Origin: Amycolatopsis sp. DSM 110486
GTDB lineage: Bacteria > Actinomycetota > Actinomycetes > Mycobacteriales > Pseudonocardiaceae
Assembly: GCF_019468465.1 (NCBI RefSeq)
Contig: NZ_CP080519.1
Location: 3,859,001-3,923,000 of the forward strand
Reading direction: 5' to 3'
Length of the DNA stretch: 64,000 bases
Shown: positions 31,920 through 39,088 of the stretch, one piece after another
How the letters are laid out: each line of letters begins with the position of its first letter
Numbering within the stretch: position 1 is the first letter of the stretch
The notes under the pieces: model-generated
What the model was told of the DNA's origin: nothing
Database searches by the model: none
The model's input: only the letters and a program-made list of their open reading frames with translations
Made by a program: the position numbers and the translations under genes

Positions 31920-32900
31920 ATGCCGAGCTGGGAACCCGATCCCACCATCCCCGCCGAGCAACTGCCGCTCTTCAGCGAGGCTTTGCCCGCCGCGCGTCGC
32001 CGAGTCGCGCGAGGCCTGGGCGTGGCCGTGGCGCTCGTGGTGGGCGCGGCCACGCTCATCGTGACCGGTCACGAAAACACTGCAAGAGCCGTGCTGCTGG
32101 CCTACCTCTTCGGCGGTTTCCTGCTTCTGCGGACTGGGCAGTTCATCGTTCTCCAGCGCACCAAGCCGAGGTACACCAAGCCTTTCGAACGAGTCGACCT
32201 CATGCCCGGCGGTGTCGAGGTGGCAGGACGTGAGATCGGTGTCCGCCTGCCGGACGGCCGCTGGTTGATCCGCCGCTCGTCCCGGAAGCAGCACGGAATC
32301 GTGACCGCTCAGCCGCGGTTGTGGGTGCTCCGCCAAGGTGACCGCGCGTCTTTTCTCGTGGTCGGCACCGGCATGATGCGAGGCCGGATCAAGGACACGC
32401 CGCCCGTCGGCGGTACGCCGCCACCCGAACCCGCGCCCGACGCTTGGGCAGCGTTCCGCCGCTCCTCGCTCGTTCGCCGGGGCGCAACGCTGATCGCGGT
32501 GCTGGCCGTGACCACGGCGCTTCTCATCTGGGTACGACTGGGCTATCCGGCCGGAGACCGGTCCTTCACGGCTGATGTGCTGGGGCTGGCGGCATTTTGC
32601 TCGGGTTTCCTGGCCCTCGTCGTCCTCCTGCAGCCGTTCAGCTCGCGGAGACCGCGGAAGTGGACCGAGCTATCGGTCGAGCCCGGCTCGGGGATCACCA
32701 TCGCCGATCGCCGAATCCGAGTCGAAGGACGTGCGGTCCGGCTCGACGGTTCGTCGGCGAAGTTCGTGGTGCCGAGGTCGAACCTCGTGCTGGCGCTGGA
32801 ATTCGCCTCCGGTGGCAGCCTGTGGACAACCGGCAGTCTGGTCCGGCCGCAGTTCGGGCGCAGGGCCAGCCGCATCCGCTTCCAGCTCGACGAAGCGTGA
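31920..32900 (+). CDS. membrane protein, second of three tandem related genes
   Basis: 326 residues, unknown function. Order of features: PSWEPDPTIPAEQLPLF start; helix pair (LGVAVALVVGAATLIVTG; AVLLAYLFGGFLLL); soluble block with VDLMPGGVEVAGREIGVRLP and DGRWLIRRS; RLWVLRQGDRASFLVVGTG; second helix pair (LIAVLAVTTALLIWVRLGY; VLGLAAFCSGFLALVVLL); then WTELSVEPGSGITIADRRIR. Every block aligns with the third gene (32913), making the two clear paralogs; the first gene is a shorter relative. The overall plan, two TM pairs each followed by a soluble beta-rich block, suggests an internal duplication. No family name known to me. Confidence -1.
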   Translation: MPSWEPDPTIPAEQLPLFSEALPAARRRVARGLGVAVALVVGAATLIVTGHENTARAVLLAYLFGGFLLLRTGQFIVLQRTKPRYTKPFERVDLMPGGVEVAGREIGVRLPDGRWLIRRSSRKQHGIVTAQPRLWVLRQGDRASFLVVGTGMMRGRIKDTPPVGGTPPPEPAPDAWAAFRRSSLVRRGATLIAVLAVTTALLIWVRLGYPAGDRSFTADVLGLAAFCSGFLALVVLLQPFSSRRPRKWTELSVEPGSGITIADRRIRVEGRAVRLDGSSAKFVVPRSNLVLALEFASGGSLWTTGSLVRPQFGRRASRIRFQLDEA

Positions 32901-32912
32901 CGAGGGGCCTCG

Positions 32913-33905
32913 ATGTCCAGCTGGCAACCCGACCCCGCCCTCCCTGCCGACCAACTGCCGCTCTTCGGCGACCTGCTCAGGGCCATGCACCGCGGAGCCG
33001 TGCGGCAGCTCGCCTACGCCGTGGCGCTGTTCCTGGTCGCCGCCGTGTTCGTGGTGCGCGGTGACCAGGCGGTGCCCGAGTCGGTGCTGCTCGCCTACTT
33101 CTTCGGCGGGAACGTCGCCTTGAAAGCCGCGGCGGTGGCGAGGCAGCGTCGAATCAAGCCGCTGCTGGCCGGCGCGTTCGAGCGCGTCGAGGTGAGCGAC
33201 GTCGTGATCGGCCGGGCAGTCGGCTTCGCGCTGCCGGACGGGCGCTGGGTGCGGTTCAGGGCACCGCGGCACGGGGCCGAAGTCCTCGCCCAACGCCGGG
33301 AGGCGTGGTTGCTGCACAGCGGCAACCGGGCCGCCGTGCTGGTGCCCGCGACCGACGCCGGACTCGTCCCGGCCCGGATCGGCGACAGACCACCCGGCCG
33401 CAGAGCACGCCCAGCGGAACCCGCCACGACGCCCGACGCCGCACCGCTGCAAGCCCTCCGCAAACGCCGCGAGTGGACCGACCTCGCGGGGATGGCGGTC
33501 ATCTCCGCGCTCTACGTCGTCGCGTGGCTGACCTTCCCGGCAACAGACCGGCTGTTGGCCCCGCTGACGGCCGTCCTGGGCATGCTCACGGTCCTTTCGA
33601 CGGCGATCGCGGCAGTGGCCTCGATCCGGCCGTCCCGCGCCCGGGAGTGGACCGAACTGGAGCTCGAGCCCGTGATCACCTTCAGGCGCGACCGGCTCAG
33701 TCTCCAAGCCCGCGCCACTCGCCCCGACGGCACCGAAGTGGCCCTTGAAGTGCCCCGCGTGTCCCTTGCCGCGGCTCTCGACATCGCCGCGACCGGAAAG
33801 CTGTGGGTCACCGGCTCGCGAGCCGGCCTGCCGGGCCAGGTCTGGACCGGCACTGTCCGCTTTCAGGACCCCGTCGGACCTCTCCCCGACCACGACCACG
33901 CGTAA
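32913..33905 (+). CDS. membrane protein, third of three tandem related genes
   Basis: 330 residues, unknown function. It starts SSWQPDPALPADQLPLFGDL, has a helix pair (LAYAVALFLVAAVFVVRG; VLLAYFFGGNVALKAAAVA), the soluble block with FERVEVSDVVIGRAVGFALP and DGRWVRF, AWLLHSGNRAAVLV, a second helix pair (LAGMAVISALYVVAWLTF; LTAVLGMLTVLSTAIAAVAS), and WTELELEPVITFRRDRLSL. This mirrors the second gene closely. GAGGGG lies 5-6 nt before the ATG, 12 nt after the previous stop. Its 3' end overlaps the hmgA 3' end by 43 bp in convergent orientation, so the two transcripts are partly antisense. Confidence -1.
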   Translation: MSSWQPDPALPADQLPLFGDLLRAMHRGAVRQLAYAVALFLVAAVFVVRGDQAVPESVLLAYFFGGNVALKAAAVARQRRIKPLLAGAFERVEVSDVVIGRAVGFALPDGRWVRFRAPRHGAEVLAQRREAWLLHSGNRAAVLVPATDAGLVPARIGDRPPGRRARPAEPATTPDAAPLQALRKRREWTDLAGMAVISALYVVAWLTFPATDRLLAPLTAVLGMLTVLSTAIAAVASIRPSRAREWTELELEPVITFRRDRLSLQARATRPDGTEVALEVPRVSLAAALDIAATGKLWVTGSRAGLPGQVWTGTVRFQDPVGPLPDHDHA

Positions 33906-35038
33906 GCCTCGTCCTCGGAAGCCGAAGCCGCTTCCCCGAGCTCCAGTGGCGCGAACGTATCCACCATCACCGCCGTCTCGTCGAAGAACTCCGCGCCGAT
34001 CGACGCCTCCGCGGCGTCCGGCTGGGGGCCGTGTGTGAAGCCCGACGGGTGGAGCGACAGGGAGCCGATGCCGATGCCCGAGCCGCGGCGGGCTTCGTAG
34101 TTGCCGCGGACGTAGAACATGAGCTCGTCGGAGTCGACGTTCGCGTGGTTGTACGGCACGGGGATCGAGTCCTCGTGGTAGTCGACCTTGCGGGGGCAGA
34201 AGGAGCACACCACGAAGTTCGGCCCCTCGAACGTCTGGTGCACGGGCGGCGGCTGGTGCACGCGGCCGGTGATGGGCTCGAAGTCGTCGATGTTGAACGC
34301 CCACGGGTACAGGCAGCCGTCCCAGCCGACGACGTCGAAGGGGTGCGTCGCGTAGGTGTAGCGGGTCAGGCCGGCGCGGTGGCGCACGAGCACGTCGACG
34401 TCGGAACCGTCCACGAGCAGTGGCGCGACAGGTCCCCGGACGTCGCGCTCGCAGTACGGCGAGTGCTCCAGGAACTGGCCCTTCGCCGAGAGGTAGCGCT
34501 TCGGCGGGCCGATGTGCCCGCGCGCCTCCAGCACGTACAGGCGGACCTCGCCGCGCGGCACCACGCGGTAGGTGCACGACGTCGGGATCACCACGTAGTC
34601 GCCGTCCGAGGCCTCCAGCACCCCGTAGATCGTCTCGAAGACAGCCGACCCGCCCTGGACGTAGAACAGCTCGTCGCCCGCCGCGTTGCGGTACAGGGGC
34701 GAAGGGGCGGTGGCGACGACGAAGCCGATCGTCACGTCGTTGTTGCCGAACAGCCGCCGCCGGTCGGTCACGGCGTCGGCGGACGCGCCGAACTTCAGCT
34801 CGGGCGTCTTGAAGTGCCGTGGCTTCAGCGGGTGGTTGGGCACGAGGCCGCCGCGGTCTTCTGGTACGGCCACCGCGTCGACGATCGCCGTCGGCAGGCC
34901 GCGGTGGTACAGCAGCGCCGAGTCGGCGGAGAAGCCCTCGACGCCCATCAGCTCTTCGGCGTACAGGCCGCCGTCGGGCTTGCGGAAGGCCGTGTGCCGC
35001 TTGTGGGGGACCTCGCCTACTCGCCGGTAGAAGGGCAT
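33863..35038 (-). CDS. hmgA: homogentisate 1,2-dioxygenase
   Basis: 391 residues. It opens the homogentisate ring to maleylacetoacetate in tyrosine/phenylalanine catabolism. Cupin-type iron ligands are visible in the C-terminal half: YNHANVDSDELMFYVRGNYE (His, Glu) and SLHPSGFTHGPQP (His); also GDELFYVQGGSAVFETIYG and VVGWDGCLYPWAFNIDDFEP. The ATG at 35038 is chosen over upstream in-frame codons because GAGGAG is 8 nt upstream. It is shorter than the human or Pseudomonas enzyme (about 430-445) but normal for the actinobacterial type. No maleylacetoacetate isomerase or fumarylacetoacetase gene lies in the window. Divergent from an unknown gene and an IclR regulator, its probable controller. 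Confidence -1.
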   Translation of the reverse strand: MPFYRRVGEVPHKRHTAFRKPDGGLYAEELMGVEGFSADSALLYHRGLPTAIVDAVAVPEDRGGLVPNHPLKPRHFKTPELKFGASADAVTDRRRLFGNNDVTIGFVVATAPSPLYRNAAGDELFYVQGGSAVFETIYGVLEASDGDYVVIPTSCTYRVVPRGEVRLYVLEARGHIGPPKRYLSAKGQFLEHSPYCERDVRGPVAPLLVDGSDVDVLVRHRAGLTRYTYATHPFDVVGWDGCLYPWAFNIDDFEPITGRVHQPPPVHQTFEGPNFVVCSFCPRKVDYHEDSIPVPYNHANVDSDELMFYVRGNYEARRGSGIGIGSLSLHPSGFTHGPQPDAAEASIGAEFFDETAVMVDTFAPLELGEAASASEDEAYAWSWSGRGPTGS

Positions 35039-35090
35039 GGGTGACTCCTCTGGAGGTGTCCGCAGAACGAACAATTTTGTCCTTTTGTCG

Positions 35091-35096
35091 TACGCT
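35091..35096 (+). promoter_or_regulatory. -10 hexamer TACGCT for a leaderless start
   Basis: TACGCT lies 6 nt before the GTG at 35103. The 64-nt region between hmgA and this gene also has a GAACAATTTTGTCC segment at 35069-35082 that could be an IclR operator (weak). Confidence -1.
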
Positions 35097-35102
35097 ACTA
35101 GC

Positions 35103-35978
35103 GTGTCATTCGTGTCAAGCGCTGTGGAACTCACGCCCCCCGGCCCCCGTGGAATTCCTCCCCTGTTCGCGCGGCTCGTCGACGACTCGGCGCTCTTTCC
35201 GCCCTCGGACGCGGCCATGCCCGAAGCCCTGCGAGCGCACTACGAGTCGCGGGCGGGTGAACACGCCGGTGTACTGGGCGTTTTCCTCTGCCAGGCCTCC
35301 CGGCTGCCGGAGCTGATCACCGAGTTGATCAAGATCAAGCCGAAGGAGCCGCTGCCCTTGTCACTGATCATCGACACCGGGCTCGGCGGCGTGCCCAAGG
35401 CCATCTCGATCGTCGAGTCGCGCAGCGAGCTGCTGTCGCTGCGGATGGTCGAGATGCCGGCGCCGTCGGACGTCGACGAGGTGTGGCTGGAGCGCGTCTC
35501 GGAGTTCGTGCCCGAGGACGTGATCCGCGTGGTCGAGCCGCGCCGCGGCGTCGGCTGGCTCGACGGCGTGCGCAAGGTGATCGAGCACGGCAGCTGGCCG
35601 AAGATCCGCTGCGGCGGGCCGGCGGGGGAGAACTTCCCCAGCGTCGACGAGGTGGCCGACTTCATGTCGGTGGTCAGCGGCGCGCCCGGCGCGTCGTTCA
35701 AGGCCACCAACAGCCTGCATCGCGCCGTCCGCCACACCGATCCGGAGTCGGGCTTCACGCACCACGGTTTCCTGAACCTGATCGTCGCTTCGGCCCGCTG
35801 CCTCTCGGGCGGCGACGTGCGCGAGGCGCTGGAGTCCACCGACGGCAAGGCGCTGGCCGACGAGGCCCGCGCGTTGTCCGAGCCGGCTGCGAAGGCCGTG
35901 CGGGAGCTCTTCGCGTCCTACGCGGCGGCGTCGTTCGCCGAGCCGGTGGCCGACCTGGGTGAGCTCGAGCTGCTGTGA
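35103..35978 (+). CDS. unknown protein linked to the hmgA locus
   Basis: 291 residues, not recognised by name. It is soluble with alternating strands and helices in a barrel-like rhythm: PPLFARLVDDSALFPPSDAA, GVLGVFLCQASRLPELITEL, PLSLIIDTGLGGVPKAISIV, DVIRVVEPRRGVGWLDGVRK, IRCGGPAGENFPSVDEVADF, GASFKATNSLHRAVRH, and HHGFLNLIVASARCLSGG. The conserved-looking RCGG and FKAT/H-H-G-F-L-N segments sit at C-terminal ends of predicted strands, as active-site residues do in (beta/alpha)8 barrels. Divergence from hmgA and overlap with the IclR gene suggest a role in aromatic amino acid catabolism. The GTG is chosen by the -10 spacing. Confidence -1.
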   Translation: MSFVSSAVELTPPGPRGIPPLFARLVDDSALFPPSDAAMPEALRAHYESRAGEHAGVLGVFLCQASRLPELITELIKIKPKEPLPLSLIIDTGLGGVPKAISIVESRSELLSLRMVEMPAPSDVDEVWLERVSEFVPEDVIRVVEPRRGVGWLDGVRKVIEHGSWPKIRCGGPAGENFPSVDEVADFMSVVSGAPGASFKATNSLHRAVRHTDPESGFTHHGFLNLIVASARCLSGGDVREALESTDGKALADEARALSEPAAKAVRELFASYAAASFAEPVADLGELELL

Positions 35979-36613
35979 GCAGGGAGGGGTCGCTGACTCT
36001 CGACCGCGGCCTGGCCCTGCTGCAGGCGGTGGCCGACGCGGGCGAGGAGGCGGCGACCATCTCCGAGCTGGCCGTGACGATCGGCGCGAGCCGCGCGGCC
36101 GTCTACCGGCTGCTGGTGCCGTTGTCCGAACGCGGCCTGATCTGGCGCGACGGCACGAAGGTGCGCCTCGGGGTCGGCCTGCTGCGGCTGGCCGGGCAGG
36201 TGCTCCCGCAGCTGCGGGAAGCGGCGCGGCCGGTGCTGCGGGAGCTGGCTGAGAAGGTCGGGGTCACGGCGCACCTCACCGTGGCCCAGGGCGACCAGGC
36301 GCAGGCCGTGGCGGTGGTGGAGCCGTCGTGGACGAGTTACCACGTCGCGTATCGCGTGGGCAGCCGTCATCCGCTCAGCGCGGGCGCGGCGGGCCGGGCG
36401 ATGTCCCTGCGGCCAGGGGGCGACGGCTGGGTCGCGTCCACGGGCGAGCTGGAGGCGGGCGCGTCCGGCGTGGCCGCGCCGGTGCGCGGGGTGCCGGGGC
36501 TGCGGGCGAGCGTCGGGGTGGTGTCGTTGGAGCCGTTGGACGCCGCCGCGGTGGGTCCTCAGGTCGTCGCGGCGGCCGGAAAGCTGACCGAGGTGCTCCG
36601 AACCGACGCGTAG
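35975..36613 (+). CDS. IclR family transcriptional regulator
   Basis: 212 residues. The N-terminal winged helix covers residues 5-65 (SLTLDRGLALLQAVADAGEE, ATISELAVTIGASRAAVYRL, LVPLSERGLIWRDGTKVRLG). The effector domain follows (LRELAEKVGVTAHLTVAQGD, SRHPLSAGAAGRAM). It is shorter than the usual 250 residues, lacking part of the C-terminal effector region. Its GTG start overlaps the stop of the preceding gene (GTGA), so the two are coupled. It is the likely regulator of the divergent hmgA pair, responding to homogentisate or a related aromatic acid; that is inferred from position and family habits. Confidence -1.
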   Translation: MSREGSLTLDRGLALLQAVADAGEEAATISELAVTIGASRAAVYRLLVPLSERGLIWRDGTKVRLGVGLLRLAGQVLPQLREAARPVLRELAEKVGVTAHLTVAQGDQAQAVAVVEPSWTSYHVAYRVGSRHPLSAGAAGRAMSLRPGGDGWVASTGELEAGASGVAAPVRGVPGLRASVGVVSLEPLDAAAVGPQVVAAAGKLTEVLRTDA

Positions 36614-36691
36614 TGCGGCGTGGCGTGCTGGAATATGGTCTCGTGGAGCAAAGGGGGCGGCTTGCCGAGGAGCCGTCGCGGAGGTGCCCAG

Positions 36692-37072
36692 GTGAACGTT
36701 CCGAGTGAGCTCGTCGGTTGCGAAGTGCGCCGGACGTCGTTCGACTACCAGGTGCGCCTCTCGCTGGTCGACCAGCCGGACCCGGCCGACGAGCCGCGGG
36801 TGGACGCCGAGCTGGTGCTCGAGACGTCGTTCGTGCTGCGTGACGTCGAGGGCGTGAGCCACGAGCTGGAGCCCGGCAGCGGTGCGGCCCTGGCGCCGGT
36901 GCTCGCGCTGTTCGGCCAGCGTGTGACCGAGGTGGCGGTGCCCGAGGAAGGCACGTTGGCGGTGGTTTTCGACGGCGGCGCCGAGCTGCGCGTGGGGCCG
37001 GACCGGCAGTACGAGTCGTGGTGGCTGACCGGCCACGGCGTCGAGCCGATCCTGGTGGGTCCGGACGCCTAG
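36692..37072 (+). CDS. DUF6188 family protein
   Basis: 126 residues from the GTG at 36692, chosen because GGAGG lies 7 nt upstream (the frame opens earlier at 36620). Pattern: VPSELVGCEVRRTSFDYQVR, then LVLETSFVLRDVEGVSHELE, EEGTLAVVFDGGAELRVGPD and ESWWLTG near the end. This matches DUF6188, a small beta-rich family of unknown role, some members of which neighbour toxin-immunity loci. Soluble. It ends in a 4-nt convergent overlap with the DUF998 gene. Confidence -1.
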   Translation: MNVPSELVGCEVRRTSFDYQVRLSLVDQPDPADEPRVDAELVLETSFVLRDVEGVSHELEPGSGAALAPVLALFGQRVTEVAVPEEGTLAVVFDGGAELRVGPDRQYESWWLTGHGVEPILVGPDA

Positions 37073-37728
37073 CGGCGCGCGGCCGCCAGCAGCGGTCGCA
37101 CCATCGTGAGCAGCAGCGCCAGGTCCACGCAGAACAGCAACCGCTCGAACAACCCCAGCGTCACTTCCTGCTGCGCGGGGCCGGTGATCAGCTCGAAGAC
37201 GAACCCGCCGAGCACGATCAGCACGCTGGCCACGCTGGCGACGGCCAGGCCGCGGATCGTGCTGCGGCGCGGTTCCCACGGGCACTTCGGCGTGCCGCGG
37301 CGCGTGAGCAGCCACGCGGCGGCCGGCAGGGCCAGGAACGCGGTGATGGCGGCGCCGTTGTGGAGCTGGCCGTCGAACGTGCGGGCCTGGCCGTCGGGGT
37401 CGACGGGGACGGTCGCGCAGATCGTGAGGCCCGCGCACCACACGCCGAGCAGTACGACGACCGCGGGCGAGCGGCGGGCCTTCACCAGCCCGGCCAGCAG
37501 CGCGACGGAACCGAGTGCCAGCGCCAGGCACATCGCGCTGAACAGCGGCGCGGCCGAGCGCCCGCCGAGGTGGCCGTAGACGTACTCCGACAGCGTCTGC
37601 CACACCGGGCTGACCTGCGCTGACAGTCGCAGATGCAGGTCAGCCGCGATGGCCACCGCGAGCGCCATGCCGGCCAGCGCGAGCCGGCCGTGCACGGGGG
37701 ACACGGCGGCGGGCACGGCCTTCGACAT
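37069..37728 (-). CDS. DUF998 membrane protein
   Basis: 219 residues with about six membrane helices: LALAGMALAVAIAADLHLRL, SAMCLALALGSVALLAGLV, VVVLLGVWCAGLTICATVPV, GAAITAFLALPAAAWLLT, GLAVASVASVLIVLGGFVFE and RLLFCVDLALLLTMV. The SPVWQTLSEYVYG segment after helix 1 and VDPDG between helices are the DUF998 features. Function unknown. It lies 120 nt downstream of the GDT1 gene on the same strand, with a hairpin between. Confidence -1.
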   Translation of the reverse strand: MSKAVPAAVSPVHGRLALAGMALAVAIAADLHLRLSAQVSPVWQTLSEYVYGHLGGRSAAPLFSAMCLALALGSVALLAGLVKARRSPAVVVLLGVWCAGLTICATVPVDPDGQARTFDGQLHNGAAITAFLALPAAAWLLTRRGTPKCPWEPRRSTIRGLAVASVASVLIVLGGFVFELITGPAQQEVTLGLFERLLFCVDLALLLTMVRPLLAAARR

Positions 37729-37756
37729 GGGGGCACTCCTCGGTGGTCATGGCGAA

Positions 37757-37795
37757 GGGCAAGGCTCCCCGCGTCATCGCGGATTCACCTTGCCC
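37757..37795 (-). terminator. hairpin between the GDT1 and DUF998 genes
   Basis: Arms GGGCAAGG (37757-37764) and CCTTGCCC (37788-37795) enclose a second stem CGCG/CGCG (37770-37781). It lies 53 nt past the GDT1 stop; a terminator or attenuator. Confidence -1.
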
Positions 37796-37847
37796 TCATC
37801 CACTGGTTCCGGGGAGGCTACCTCGTGTTCCTGTGAAGTCTCTGTGG

Positions 37848-38456
37848 TCAGCCGGCTCGGAAGGCGAGCTGGACCAGGGCGAACGCGGCGAATCCGGCGA
37901 ACACGAACCCCGCGACGCGCTGGATGAGCTTCGGCCGGATGCGGCTGCGGATCTTCGCGCCGATGAACACCGCGAGCCCGGCCACGGAGACCAGCGCGAC
38001 GAACGCGCCGAGCCCGACCGCGAACGGGTTGCCGAGCCGCGCGACGAGACCCGCCGTCGCGAGCTGCGACGCGTCGCCCCACTCGGCGGCGAAGAGCACG
38101 CCGAACGACGTCAGCGCGGAGCGCAGGAAGGACTTCGGCGCCGCGCCGAGGCGTGCGGCGTCGTCGGCCGCTTCGTCGGCTTCGTTGAATCCTTCGCGCA
38201 GGAGCATGAAGGCGCCGATACCGAACATCGCGGCCACGAGCAGTGAAACCACGGTTTCCGGAAGAAGAGTGAGCACGTGGCCGAACGCCGCGGCTATAAC
38301 ACACTGGATCGCGAATGCCGCGCACACCCCGGCGAATACCGGCCACGCGCGGAAACGCGTGGTCAGCACCAGCGTCGCGACCAGTGTCTTGTCAGGCAGT
38401 TCCACTGCCAGGACCAGGCCGAACGCGCTGATGAGAGCGATGATTGCGGGAGACAT
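37848..38456 (-). CDS. TMEM165/GDT1 family cation transporter
   Basis: 202 residues, six membrane helices in two homologous halves. The half-repeat signatures are ELPDKTLVATLVLTTRF (first) and EWGDASQLATAGLVARL (second); the canonical motif E-x-G-D-K/R-T/S is altered to ELPDKT in the first and EWGDAS in the second, the form I know from actinobacterial members. The family moves Mn2+ or Ca2+ against protons across the cytoplasmic membrane; manganese export is the usual bacterial role. The acidic loop FNEADEAADDAARLG joins the halves. The 5' leader has a hairpin that could mask the AAAGGGG ribosome-binding site. Confidence -1.
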   Translation of the reverse strand: MSPAIIALISAFGLVLAVELPDKTLVATLVLTTRFRAWPVFAGVCAAFAIQCVIAAAFGHVLTLLPETVVSLLVAAMFGIGAFMLLREGFNEADEAADDAARLGAAPKSFLRSALTSFGVLFAAEWGDASQLATAGLVARLGNPFAVGLGAFVALVSVAGLAVFIGAKIRSRIRPKLIQRVAGFVFAGFAAFALVQLAFRAG

Positions 38457-38466
38457 GAGCCGGTGG

Positions 38467-38499
38467 ACACCCCTTTCACTTCAACGATAAAGGAGGTGT
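38467..38499 (-). promoter_or_regulatory. 5'-leader hairpin masking the GDT1 ribosome-binding site
   Basis: On the minus strand ACACCTCCTTT (38489-38499) can pair with AAAGGGGTGT (38467-38476), burying the AAAGGGG Shine-Dalgarno about 13 nt before the ATG. I could not recognise the yybP-ykoY manganese riboswitch here. Confidence -1.
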
Positions 38500-38616
38500 T
38501 CAGAAAGCCGCAAGTTGATCGGGTTTGCGAATTGCCCCGTGAGGTTTGTTGAATAGCTTCCGCTGGGGTTCCTGAATATAGTTTTCGGCATGCCTAATTC
38601 TGTTTTGCGGATGCGG

Positions 38617-38622
38617 TACGGT
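38617..38622 (+). promoter_or_regulatory. -10 hexamer TACGGT for cutA
   Basis: TACGGT lies 7 nt before the ATG at 38630, supporting a leaderless mRNA and this start over the GTG at 38621. Confidence -1.
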
Positions 38623-38629
38623 GCGGGTC

Positions 38630-38950
38630 ATGCCTGCTGACCACGTGGTCGTGACCACCACTGTCGACAAAGAAGCGACCGCTCGGAACATCGCCACGAG
38701 TGCCGTCGAGGCGCGGCTCGCCGCCTGCGCCCAGATCGTGGGGCCGATCACGAGCGTGTACCGCTGGGAGGGCAAGGTGCGCACCGACTACGAGTGGCGC
38801 GTCGAGTGCAAGACGGCGGCCGACCGCTCGGGTGCGCTGGAGGAGTTCCTGAACGTGCGCCACACCTACGCCCTGCCGGAGATCGTGGTGACCCCGCTCG
38901 TCGGCGGGAGCCCGCGGTATCTGTCGTGGGTGGTGGAGCAGACCCGGTAG
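38630..38950 (+). CDS. cutA: CutA family divalent-cation tolerance protein
   Basis: 106 residues. Typical CutA pattern: HVVVTTTVDKEATARNIATS, VEARLAACAQIVGPITSVYR, WEGKVRTDYEWRVECKTAAD, and LPEIVVTPLVGGSPRYLSWV. CutA forms a very stable ferredoxin-like trimer; it was linked to copper tolerance in E. coli, but the molecular role is unsettled. It is divergent from GDT1, another metal-related gene, with 173 nt between starts, and is 138 nt upstream of cydA on the same strand. Confidence -1.
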   Translation: MPADHVVVTTTVDKEATARNIATSAVEARLAACAQIVGPITSVYRWEGKVRTDYEWRVECKTAADRSGALEEFLNVRHTYALPEIVVTPLVGGSPRYLSWVVEQTR

Positions 38951-39012
38951 ATCCCTTTCGGGTACACAGTGGACAGATGTGCCCGGGACGCCTGACGTGG
39001 GCGTTTCCCGGG

Positions 39013-39032
39013 TTCAGGACGTTGGTCCCTCG
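39013..39032. promoter_or_regulatory. candidate DevR/DosR box upstream of cydA
   Basis: TTCAGGACGTTGGTCCCTCG matches the mycobacterial DevR box TTSGGGACTWWAGTCCCSAA at 14 of 20 positions, with the inner GGAC...GTCC palindrome intact. A second half-site TTCGGGAC lies at 39036-39043. Both are 45-75 nt upstream of the start codon. Confidence -1.
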
Positions 39033-39075
39033 TTTTTCGGGACGTGTTGAACTGGTCGGTGCCGCGCGGGCGGAG

Positions 39076-39081
39076 TTAGCT
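39076..39081 (+). promoter_or_regulatory. -10 hexamer TTAGCT for cydA
   Basis: TTAGCT lies 7 nt before the GTG at 39089; there is no Shine-Dalgarno. The DevR-like box centre is then about 60 nt upstream of the presumed transcription start, a typical activator distance. Confidence -1.
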
Positions 39082-39088
39082 CGGGTAC

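Noticed and set aside
38457..38629. yybP-ykoY manganese riboswitch before the GDT1 gene
   Set aside because: The conserved core elements could not be found; only an RBS-masking hairpin is visible.
38951..39088. Rex operator before cydA
   Set aside because: No TTGTGAA-N4-TTCACAA-like palindrome; the DevR-like box fits better.
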